A stretch of 12,358 nt of DNA from Spirochaetae bacterium HGW-Spirochaetae-7 (lineage in GTDB: Bacteria; Spirochaetota; Spirochaetia; Treponematales; UBA12059), in the NCBI GenBank assembly GCA_002839245.1, contig PGXR01000076.1:1-12358 (forward strand). The letters run 5' to 3'. Within the stretch, counting starts at the first letter, position 1. Every line of letters starts with the position of its first letter. Shown here piece after piece: positions 6,603 through 12,358 of this stretch. The notes beneath the pieces were generated by a model, which was not told where the DNA came from, made no database searches, and was given only the letters and a program-made list of their open reading frames with translations. Position numbers and translations under genes: made by a program.

Positions 6603-7457
6603 ATGAAGATCACCATTGAAACTATCGATTCGAGGGTCTCGGTTCGTTCCTATTCAGGACGAGGGCTGACCTCGGATGATCACCGGGTACTGGAATCGGC
6701 GATCGCGGGCGCCGGTCCTTGCCCCTTCGGAACGAAACCTCGTTTTGCCGTGGTCGAACCCGATTCCGTAGGCGACGTCGGGTCGGGCAGGATAGGCACC
6801 TACGGCATCATCAGGAACGCGCCCGCCTTCGTGGTGGGAGCGGTGAAACCCGCTCCGTTCGCCTTTGCCGATTTTGGCTACGCCCTTGAAGGCATCGTGT
6901 TGCACCTCACGACGTGCGGGCTTGGCACCTGCTGGCTAGGCGGCACCTTCGACCGGACCGGCGCCATGGCCGCCCTGCACCTGTCGGAGGGCGAGCTGGT
7001 CCCGGCAATCACGCCGGTCGGCGATCCTGCCGAGCGGCGCAGCATCATCGATTCGGCCGTCAGGGTCCTGGCCGGCTCCAGGAAGCGCAAGCCGTGGAGC
7101 GAGCTGTTCTTTGACGGAAATTTCGACAAGCCGCTCGGGGAAGCCGACGCAGGGGATTGGGCTCCAGTCCTCGAAGCGGTTCGCAAGGGCCCTTCGGCGT
7201 CGAACAAGCAGCCTTGGCGCATCGTGCGGACGGGCCCGGCTTCCGCGCCGACATTCCACCTGTTCCTCACCGAGGACCGGGCATACAGCAATGCCATACG
7301 CGGCGTCAGGATACAGGAGCTTGACATCGGCATAGCGATGCGGCACCTCGAAGCGGCTTCCCGCTCTCTTGGGCTTCCGGGATCCTGGAACAGGCTGGAC
7401 GACCTTGCCATATCGTATGATGAAGCGCTGGAATACTATTCAAGCTGGATAGCTTAG
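6603..7457 (+). CDS. Nitroreductase-family flavoprotein (putative TM nitroreductase type), 284 aa
   Basis: This is a predicted FMN-dependent NAD(P)H oxidoreductase of the nitroreductase superfamily. The N-terminal RVSVRSYSGRGLTSDD (11-26) is the family phosphate-binding segment. The central FADFGYALEGIVLHLTTCGLGTCWLGG (88-114) is the typical dimer-core helix followed by G-L-G-T-C-W-L-G. A second FMN-contact segment, GPSASNKQPWRI (196-207), sits in the C-terminal half, followed by FHLFLTED and a long helix DIGIAMRHLEAA. The order is that of the longer putative TM-nitroreductase group (PF14512), in which one chain carries both contact sites, compared with about 200 aa for classic NfsB. Despite the family name, no membrane helix is evident. 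The physiological acceptor is unknown; quinones or nitro compounds are only candidates. Confidence 0.8.
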   Translation: MKITIETIDSRVSVRSYSGRGLTSDDHRVLESAIAGAGPCPFGTKPRFAVVEPDSVGDVGSGRIGTYGIIRNAPAFVVGAVKPAPFAFADFGYALEGIVLHLTTCGLGTCWLGGTFDRTGAMAALHLSEGELVPAITPVGDPAERRSIIDSAVRVLAGSRKRKPWSELFFDGNFDKPLGEADAGDWAPVLEAVRKGPSASNKQPWRIVRTGPASAPTFHLFLTEDRAYSNAIRGVRIQELDIGIAMRHLEAASRSLGLPGSWNRLDDLAISYDEALEYYSSWIA

Positions 7458-7486
7458 TAAATATATAAGGAAAATGACAGCTCGCA

Positions 7487-7516
7487 TTGCCCCGGAGCGG
7501 CGCGGCTGCTTATATT
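7487..7516 (+). promoter_or_regulatory. Promoter candidate for ferritin
   Basis: TTGCCC (7487-7492), an 18-bp spacer and TATATT (7511-7516) lie 63 bases upstream of the ferritin ATG. This leaves a leader of roughly 57 nt that carries AAGGAGA. I see no clear Fur or PerR box. Confidence 0.5.
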
Positions 7517-7579
7517 CAATACGTGGACGGTTCGACGGAAGATGCGGACCAAACTACAGTAACGACAAGGAGACACGAC

Positions 7580-8101
7580 ATGCTTTCAAAGAAGATCATC
7601 GATAGAATCAACCTGCAGATCAACCGGGAGATGTTTTCCGCTTTCCTCTACATGGAAATGTCGGCACGGATGAGCGACGACGGGTACAAGGGCATAGGGA
7701 CCTGGATGATGACCCAGTACCACGAGGAAATGTTCCATGCCATGAAGTTCTACGGCTACCTGCAGTCGCAGGGGGCGCTTCCCTCCATCGGCAAGATCGA
7801 CGCTCCGGAGGTAAAGGCCAAGACCATCAAGGAAATATTCGAGGCTACCCTCGCGCACGAGAAGTTCGTATCGGCGTCCATCCGGGAGCTTCTCGAGCTT
7901 GCCATCGCGGAAAAGGATTACGCGACCGAAGACCTCGTCCGCTGGTACGTCGGCGAGCAGGTAGAGGAGGAGCAGAACGCCATCGATATACTCCAGACCA
8001 TCGACCTGATGGGCGAAAACAAGCAGGGGCTCTTCATGCTCAACATTGAGCTCGGCAAGCGCAAGCCGTCGATAGCGCTTGATTTCACGGGCATGCCCTG
8101 A
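7580..8101 (+). CDS. ftnA: Non-haem bacterial ferritin, 173 aa
   Basis: This iron-storage protein forms a 24-mer cage that oxidises Fe(II) at a di-iron centre and stores ferric mineral in the cytosol. The four-helix bundle keeps the ferroxidase ligands at E. coli FtnA numbering: E17 (REMFSAF), E50 and H53 (YHEEMFHA), E94 (HEKF) and Q127 (GEQVEEE). The third-site residues E49, E126 and E130 are also present. The length matches the family. The ATG at 7580 is chosen because AAGGAGA (7567-7573) stands just before it and the N-terminus fits the family; an earlier in-frame ATG at 7487 would place the promoter inside the gene. It is a single gene, closed by a hairpin terminator. Confidence 0.95.
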   Translation: MLSKKIIDRINLQINREMFSAFLYMEMSARMSDDGYKGIGTWMMTQYHEEMFHAMKFYGYLQSQGALPSIGKIDAPEVKAKTIKEIFEATLAHEKFVSASIRELLELAIAEKDYATEDLVRWYVGEQVEEEQNAIDILQTIDLMGENKQGLFMLNIELGKRKPSIALDFTGMP

Positions 8102-8129
8102 TTGGACCGGTCAGATACATAGCGAATGG

Positions 8130-8155
8130 AAGCCGCTCCGCGAGGGGCGGCTTTT
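8130..8155 (+). terminator. Rho-independent terminator after ferritin
   Basis: A 10-bp stem AAGCCGCTCC (8130-8139) with GGGGCGGCTT (8144-8153), containing one G-T wobble, is closed by the stable GNRA-type tetraloop GCGA. It runs into a TTTT tract (8152-8155). It lies 28 bases after the ferritin stop and 24 bases before the secernin-like start. Confidence 0.85.
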
Positions 8156-8179
8156 CCGGATGAGGATGGAGGATCAAGC

Positions 8180-9424
8180 ATGTGCGATACCTATTACCTG
8201 CCGACCGGGGGAGTTCGATTCCTGGGCAAGAATTCAGACCGCAACGCGGCCGAGCCCCAGGCCTTGAGTATCGTGCCGAAGCGCCAGCCTTCCGACTCCA
8301 TCCACTTCGGCGAGCGCACGTTCGACCTGCCCGACGCGGGCCACGCGCTGGCCTTGTCATGCCCCGTCTGGATGCGTGGCGCCGAGATGGGCCTGAACGC
8401 CGCTGGAGTCTCCATCGGCAACGAGGCGGTGTTCAGCCGTTTCAAGCCCGCGCCTCTTGGCGTCCTGGGCATGGATTTTCTCCGGGCGGCCCTCATGTCC
8501 GCGTCGAGCGCCGAGGAAGCGCTCGCCAACCTCATCACCCTGACCGAACGCCATGAGCAGGGCGGCAACGGCGCGTACAAAGGCAAGCTCGTCTACAACA
8601 ACACGTACCTTATGGCGGGTCCCGACGGCGCCTATGTGCTCGAGACCGCGGGCAAGCGCTGGGCGTGGAAGCGCGCCGAGGGTCCGACGGCGATCTCCAA
8701 CTCGTACTCGCTGACCGACGACTACAAACGCGTCGATCCGGCGACCCGCAAGGCTATTGCCGTCGTCAACGAGCGCATGGCCTGCCTCGACGAAGCGGAC
8801 GCCGGGCGTATCGCCGACAAGGGGTCGTGGAATGAATACGTTAAGGAAAAATTCTATTCCAGGTTCAGCGCGGGGGATGCGCGCAGACGCGCGGTAATGG
8901 GTCTCCTGGGGCCGGCCGCCGAAGCCGGGGACAGGTCCGCGGCCATGGCCGTGCTCCAGGCGCATGCCGCCCCCGATCCACAGCGGCCGGCCAAGCCCCG
9001 GAACATCTGCAACCACGACGGCGACATCATGGGCAATCCGACAACCGCCTCGATGCTGGTCGAATACGCTCCTGCGGGCGGCAGGACGATCCTGTGGTTC
9101 ACCGGCGCTTCGTATGCCTGCGCCAACCTCTACAAGCCTGTCTTGCTGTCGGGCGGCGCTTTTACGCCGCTGTGGACCGGTTACGACTACGCCGAGGGTT
9201 CGGCCGGGGCCGAGGCGTACTGGCGTACGAGGCGAGCCGCCGCGAAGCGTGTCAGGCGGAATCCGCGTACGGCGGACGAAAAGGCCGCGGCGCTTGTCGA
9301 AGCGCAGGCACGTATATTCGAAGCGGTCGACGCATTGCCCGCCTCGGCATCGGACGACCAGGTCGCCGCCGCGGCCAGACGCATCGGTTCCACCGTTGCC
9401 GAATGGGATGCGCAAGCCATCTAG
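8180..9424 (+). CDS. Secernin-family / peptidase C69-type Ntn hydrolase, 414 aa
   Basis: The protein begins MCDTYYL. Removal of Met would expose C2, the N-terminal nucleophile of C69/PepD-type Ntn hydrolases. The following family marks are LGKNSDRNAAEPQ (15-27), LSCPVWMRGAEMGLNAAGVSIGNEAVFS (59-86) and YNNTYLMAGPDGAYVLET. GKNSDR and GAEMG-N-GV-IGNEAV are the secernin signature. The length (about 410 aa) fits secernins. A dipeptidase or amidase activity is plausible, but for most bacterial members the substrate is unknown. GGAGG (8168-8172) lies 7 bases before this ATG. That supports the start and rejects an in-frame ATG at 8126, which would bury the Cys. There is no signal peptide, so it should be cytosolic. 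Its stop overlaps the stop of the convergent ycaQ gene in CTAG. Confidence 0.87.
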   Translation: MCDTYYLPTGGVRFLGKNSDRNAAEPQALSIVPKRQPSDSIHFGERTFDLPDAGHALALSCPVWMRGAEMGLNAAGVSIGNEAVFSRFKPAPLGVLGMDFLRAALMSASSAEEALANLITLTERHEQGGNGAYKGKLVYNNTYLMAGPDGAYVLETAGKRWAWKRAEGPTAISNSYSLTDDYKRVDPATRKAIAVVNERMACLDEADAGRIADKGSWNEYVKEKFYSRFSAGDARRRAVMGLLGPAAEAGDRSAAMAVLQAHAAPDPQRPAKPRNICNHDGDIMGNPTTASMLVEYAPAGGRTILWFTGASYACANLYKPVLLSGGAFTPLWTGYDYAEGSAGAEAYWRTRRAAAKRVRRNPRTADEKAAALVEAQARIFEAVDALPASASDDQVAAAARRIGSTVAEWDAQAI

Positions 9425-10617
9425 GTTGAGTCGCGTCCTCGATCCACGCCTGCGCAGCCGTTGAACGCGGCGAATGCGGAGAGCTCGTCGTCGAAGGCTT
9501 GCTGGAAACCCTCCGGCGGCGAGTCCGGCAGGGATGCCCTGTTGACCAGGAATTTACCGACTTTCCTGTCGACCTTGCAGTCGATGAGTCCGACCGGGTG
9601 ACCCTGCCACAGTACCGGCAGCGCGAAGTAGCCGAATTTTCGCTTTGTTTCCGGGACGTAGCACTCGAGCGTATATTCGAATCCCAGGAGCCGGGCGGTC
9701 CTCTTCCTGTCGATGATGTATGTATCGAACGGGGAGATTATACGCGCGGGCCGTGCCTCGGCTTCTTCCGCGCCGGAAGAGGCGCATTCGAGCGCCTCGG
9801 TCGAAACCCAGCGGCGAACACTTTCGTCGCCGCGTATGGTCGCCGCGGTGATGGCTCCTGATTCAGCCGCCCGGCAGATGGCCGCCCTGATGGTCGACAC
9901 GCCGTCCTTGCGCATGTAGGCCACGTCGGCCTCGGAGAATATGCCGTGCGCCAGGGCCGTCCTTCGCACATACCAGTCTCCCTGTTCGTCCTCGCTTGGG
10001 AAGCGGGTGTCGGTACCGGGAGGCAGGATCCGTTCGGCCAGGTCGTACAGCTTCTGGAAGCCGGGCCTCGTCGAGACGAGGAGGACGCCGGACATGAACA
10101 GGTATTCGAGCGCGGCTTTGGCCGGCTTCCAGTCCCACCAGGGACCGCGCGGACCGTCGCCCTTGAAGTCGCTCGAACGCAGGGGGCCCTCCGTCCGTAT
10201 CCGTTCCAGGACGCCCTCGACTACCTGCGGATCGGTCGGGAACCACTCGTGTCCCGTCTCGGCAACGCGCTTCATCCTGGGCAGGCAGTAGCGGTAGTCC
10301 TCCATCGGAAGATAGGCCGCGGCATGCGCCCAGTACTCGAAGGCGCGGCGCGGCGCGGTCTCGAGAAGCGGAAGGACAGGAGGCCGGTACGCCCTGTCCC
10401 TGCTCCAGAACGCGTGGTGGTGGGCACGCTCGACGACCGATATCGTGTCAATCTGGACATGACCGATTCGTCTCAGGTACCCCGCCGCGGCTTCCGCCGG
10501 ATCGACGGCGGACTCGGGATCGACGGCGGACTCAGGCCGGAATTGGCAACCGTACGCGATCCGTGTCGCTTCGTCGGGACTCAACGAGACCGCCTTGCGC
10601 TCCCGGGCTTGGTTCAT
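9421..10617 (-). CDS. ycaQ: YcaQ/AlkX-type winged-helix DNA glycosylase, 398 aa
   Basis: E. coli YcaQ (AlkX) excises bulky N7-alkylguanine and unhooks interstrand crosslinks; this protein follows it closely. The catalytic Q-x-D motif is present as HVQIDTISVVERAHHHAFWSR split around Q55-I56-D57. It is followed by EYWAHAAAYLPMEDYR, GPWWDWKPAKAALEYLF, FQKLYDLAERILP and RIISPFDTYIIDRKRTARL. The C-terminal part has LECYVPETKRKFGYFALPVLW and VGLIDCKVDRKVG, both YcaQ hallmarks of the HTH_42 winged-helix architecture. Length agrees with YcaQ (about 410 aa). The start overlaps the stop of the macro-domain gene (ATGA, 10614-10617) and has no Shine-Dalgarno, so translation is probably coupled. An in-frame 18-bp tandem repeat gives ESAVDPESAVDP at residues 29-40. 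Confidence 0.9.
   Translation of the reverse strand: MNQARERKAVSLSPDEATRIAYGCQFRPESAVDPESAVDPAEAAAGYLRRIGHVQIDTISVVERAHHHAFWSRDRAYRPPVLPLLETAPRRAFEYWAHAAAYLPMEDYRYCLPRMKRVAETGHEWFPTDPQVVEGVLERIRTEGPLRSSDFKGDGPRGPWWDWKPAKAALEYLFMSGVLLVSTRPGFQKLYDLAERILPPGTDTRFPSEDEQGDWYVRRTALAHGIFSEADVAYMRKDGVSTIRAAICRAAESGAITAATIRGDESVRRWVSTEALECASSGAEEAEARPARIISPFDTYIIDRKRTARLLGFEYTLECYVPETKRKFGYFALPVLWQGHPVGLIDCKVDRKVGKFLVNRASLPDSPPEGFQQAFDDELSAFAAFNGCAGVDRGRDST
10499..10534. repeat. Two-copy 18-bp tandem repeat inside ycaQ
   Basis: GGATCGACGGCGGACTCG (10499-10516) is followed directly by a second copy (10517-10534) that differs only in the last base. It adds one extra ESAVDP hexapeptide in the N-terminal, poorly conserved part of the protein, and keeps frame. 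Confidence 0.85.
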
Positions 10618-11201
10618 CGGCGGCCGGAATCCCCGGCAGAGCCGTCGTCGATGGCGGCCATGAAGGGTTCCGCGTCACCCGGAGAATAGAACACGAGCCA
10701 GACCGTTGCCGGGAGGGCGTTGGCCGCCAGGTACGACGTTACCGCCTTGAAGGCGACGCGCGCGGCTTCGCGCTTGGGATAGCCGTAGACCCCGGTGGAG
10801 ATAGCCGGGAAGGCGACGCTTCGCCAGCCGCGTTCATTCGCCAGTGCGAGCGACTCGCTGTAGGCGGATGCCAGGATGGCGGCCTTGTCGTCTCCGACGA
10901 CCGCGCCTGCGTCCCGGCAGATGGGACCGACGGTGTGTATCACACCTTTGACCAGTAGCCTTCCGGAGCCCGTGGCTACAGCTCTGCCCGGCGGGAGGCC
11001 TTTGTCCAGGTGGCCGGCACGCAGCGCCCGGCATTCGGCCAGTAGTTCTGGACCGGCCGCCCGGTGGATGGCCCCGTCGACGCCGCCGCCGCCCAGCAGC
11101 GATGAATTGGCGGCATTGACGATGGCATCGCCGTCGAATTCGGTAATGTCGCCTACGGCGACGATGATGCGTCCCCCGTTATATGTACGCGCAGTATTCA
11201 T
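10614..11201 (-). CDS. Macro-domain ADP-ribosyl hydrolase (YmdB/MacroD type), 195 aa
   Basis: Macro domains bind ADP-ribose; the MacroD/YmdB group removes O-acetyl from O-acetyl-ADP-ribose or mono-ADP-ribose from proteins and nucleic-acid ends. The defining pieces are VGDITEFDGDAIVNAANSS (16-34), the GGGGVDGAIHRAAG loop (37-50), VIHTVGP (87-93) and FPAISTGVYGYP (131-142), with a helical C-terminus. The N-A-A-N plus G-G-V-D-x-A-I-H set is that of active hydrolases. The ATG at 11201 fits the domain start. It lacks a proper Shine-Dalgarno (GAGG is only 2 bases away) but follows TATAAT by 7 bases. The downstream ycaQ start overlaps its stop by 4 bases, so the two form an operon and may act in the same damage response (inference). 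Confidence 0.92.
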   Translation of the reverse strand: MNTARTYNGGRIIVAVGDITEFDGDAIVNAANSSLLGGGGVDGAIHRAAGPELLAECRALRAGHLDKGLPPGRAVATGSGRLLVKGVIHTVGPICRDAGAVVGDDKAAILASAYSESLALANERGWRSVAFPAISTGVYGYPKREAARVAFKAVTSYLAANALPATVWLVFYSPGDAEPFMAAIDDGSAGDSGRR

Positions 11202-11208
11202 GGCCTCG

Positions 11209-11217
11209 ATTATAGCA
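11209..11217 (-). promoter_or_regulatory. Extended -10 promoter of the macro-ycaQ operon, leaderless
   Basis: On the minus strand TGC-TATAAT forms a perfect extended -10 (TG-n-TATAAT). It lies 7 bases before the macro-gene ATG at 11201, so transcription should start on or next to the start codon. No good -35 is seen, as is usual for extended -10 promoters. Confidence 0.6.
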
Positions 11218-11274
11218 CCATGGCGTGCAAGGCGCATTTGCTGTATCGTCGAGGTCGAGCTGAAAGGACGGGTC

Positions 11275-12081
11275 ATGCGCTGGGATGGAACGGGGCTTCC
11301 GTATATCGAACAGGACGATGACTTCGGTGAATGCGCGAGGTTCCTGGCTGACGCGTACGATGGCGAGTATGCCTTGTTCCCCTCCATCGATCCGGATTCA
11401 ATCGAGGCCGCCGCGCTGGCCGCTTTCATGCCTATGGCCGCCCGGATCGAGACGACCGACGGCCCCAGGGCATTCCTCGTACCCAAGCTGCATCTGGAGC
11501 GTTGCCTCCTCGATCCCATGCTGGTCAGCGTGACCAGGACGGCCAGGCGCGAATCTGCACGCTACTCGTTGAGCCTGAACTCCGCGTTCCGCGAGGTGGC
11601 GCAAGCCTGCGTCCAGACCCACGGCGACGACTGGCTTGTCCCCGAACTCGTCGATGCTTTCTGCGAGCTCCATGACTGCAGGGCAGCCAGGCGGATCGGG
11701 TTCGTGTCGGTCGAATTGTGGAAAGCTTGCGGGAAAGACCAGGAACTGGTGGCGGGAGAGCTGGGGTATGTCATCGGGAAAGCATACGCTAGCCTCACGG
11801 GCTTTTCCCGGGCGTCGGGCGCCGGCACCGTGCAGCTGGCGGCGCTCGGGCGTGCTCTTGCCGACGCAGGCGTCAGTGTATGGGATCTGGGCATGCCGAT
11901 AGAGTACAAGCAGCGGCTGGGAGGGCGCGTATTGCCCCGGGCCAGGTTCATGCCGGTTCTGCGGCGTGCCTATGAAGCGGAGAATCCTTCGGTACGGGCA
12001 GCCTTGCTGTCCGCATCAGGAGTGGTAGCAGCGCGGAGCATGATCGATTCAGGTTCCATTTGCGGGCCCAAGGGCGGCTAG
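11275..12081 (+). CDS. Leucyl/phenylalanyl-tRNA-protein transferase-like (Aat-like) protein, 268 aa
   Basis: Aat moves Leu or Phe from tRNA to N-terminal Arg/Lys of proteins, marking them for ClpAP by the N-end rule. The GNAT-like Aat core is recognisable: LHLERCLL (72-79), YSLSLNSAFREVAQACVQ (97-114), DDWLVPELVDAFCELH (118-133), FVSVELW (143-149), ELGYVIGKAYASLTGFSR (162-179) and VQLAALGRALADAGVSVWDLGM (186-207). By eye, W149 matches E. coli W111 and D204 matches D186. The E156 and Q188 positions appear as L174 or a neighbour and G206, so this is a divergent subgroup whose donor or substrate may differ. AAGGA (11264-11268) stands 6 bases before the ATG. Its stop overlaps that of the convergent GGDEF gene in CTAG. 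Confidence 0.78.
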   Translation: MRWDGTGLPYIEQDDDFGECARFLADAYDGEYALFPSIDPDSIEAAALAAFMPMAARIETTDGPRAFLVPKLHLERCLLDPMLVSVTRTARRESARYSLSLNSAFREVAQACVQTHGDDWLVPELVDAFCELHDCRAARRIGFVSVELWKACGKDQELVAGELGYVIGKAYASLTGFSRASGAGTVQLAALGRALADAGVSVWDLGMPIEYKQRLGGRVLPRARFMPVLRRAYEAENPSVRAALLSASGVVAARSMIDSGSICGPKGG

Positions 12082-12358
12082 CCGGTTTTGGTTGCCGCCG
12101 GGGCGTCCGCTGGCCGGCCACGGACAAACCGTGCCTTTTCCAGGTACATGCGGCGGTCAGCGGCAGCCACCAGTTCCTCGAGGTCGGGATGGACCGGCCC
12201 CGTCGATCCTATCGACCCAATGCTGGCCGAAAGCGAGACGAGGTTCGAGCCGCTCGAGAAGGTAGCCGAGCCGACGACGGCCCGTATCTTGTCGGCCGCC
12301 GCCGCCGCGTCGGCTTCGTCGCACTCCGGCAGCACGAACGCGAATTCGTCGCCGCCGA
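12078..12358 (-). CDS. C-terminal end of a GGDEF-domain protein, probable diguanylate cyclase (partial)
   Basis: The frame runs off the right edge and begins exactly at the active-site loop GGDEF (GGDEFAFVLPE). It continues through the helix DEADAAAAADKIRAVV, the strand VSLSASIGSIG and the final helix LEELVAAADRRMYLEKARF, ending in a Pro/Ala-rich tail. About 93 residues are visible. GGDEF domains make cyclic di-GMP from two GTP. An intact GGDEF motif argues for catalysis. The upstream I-site region and any sensor domain lie outside the window. Confidence 0.9.
   Translation of the reverse strand, partial: GGDEFAFVLPECDEADAAAAADKIRAVVGSATFSSGSNLVSLSASIGSIGSTGPVHPDLEELVAAADRRMYLEKARFVRGRPADAPAATKTG

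Noticed and set aside
5483..6616. Open frame of 377 codons on the minus strand overlapping the methyltransferase
   Set aside because: It is a second frame of the methyltransferase gene, rich in R, G, A and P, without recognisable domains; the methyltransferase frame has clear motifs.
7474..7609. Small ORF with AAGGAAAATG just after the nitroreductase gene, about 45 codons
   Set aside because: It overlaps the ferritin promoter and start in another frame, its SD spacing is short, and its product (MTARIAPERRGC...) has no recognisable features.
12074..12106. GGCGGC...GCCGCC inverted repeat across the end of the Aat-like gene
   Set aside because: The loop is about 15 bases, the stem is short and no T run follows on either strand, so it is not a credible terminator.

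Overview
This GC-rich chromosomal window is tightly packed with bacterial housekeeping and accessory-metabolism genes. I see no mobile element, CRISPR array, tRNA or rRNA. A Kal-type ammonia lyase, a clostridial-type Hbd, a bacterial ferritin, a secernin-type C69 hydrolase and an Aat-like transferase together would fit an anaerobic or microaerophilic fermenter. A GC-rich spirochaete is my best guess, held loosely, because no single gene fixes the phylum.

Layout from left to right: (1) 1-571, the 3' end of an (alpha/alpha)6-barrel glycosidase, closed by a strong bidirectional terminator. (2) 632-1249 (minus), a DUF1707 plus LiaF-C-like protein. (3) 1465-3276 (plus), a three-gene CoA-thioester cluster of 3-aminobutyryl-CoA ammonia-lyase (kal), 3-hydroxybutyryl-CoA dehydrogenase (hbd) and a PhaJ/MaoC enoyl-CoA hydratase, all meeting at crotonyl-CoA. 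(4) 3364-6507 (minus), a TipA-type MerR regulator, an ArsB/NhaD-superfamily transporter and a solitary beta-class DNA methyltransferase. (5) 6603-9424 (plus), a putative TM-nitroreductase-type flavoprotein, a ferritin and a secernin-family hydrolase. (6) 9421-11201 (minus), a YcaQ/AlkX crosslink glycosylase translationally coupled to an upstream macro-domain protein. (7) 11275-12081 (plus), a divergent Aat-like transferase. (8) 12078-12358 (minus), the end of a GGDEF protein cut by the window.

The most interesting signals are regulatory. The MerR/TipA gene has a textbook MerR promoter: TTGACC, a 19-bp spacer filled by a perfect 21-bp palindrome, then TATTAT. The start codon sits where transcription should begin, so the long form looks leaderless. 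A strong in-frame internal Shine-Dalgarno would produce a separate 144-residue ligand-binding domain, as in Streptomyces TipAL/TipAS. Several other genes (transporter, nitroreductase, macro protein, perhaps the methyltransferase) also lack a Shine-Dalgarno and have a -10-like hexamer 4-7 nt before the ATG. The metabolic genes, in contrast, carry strong Shine-Dalgarno sites. Two convergent pairs end on a shared CTAG, with the two stop codons overlapping on opposite strands.
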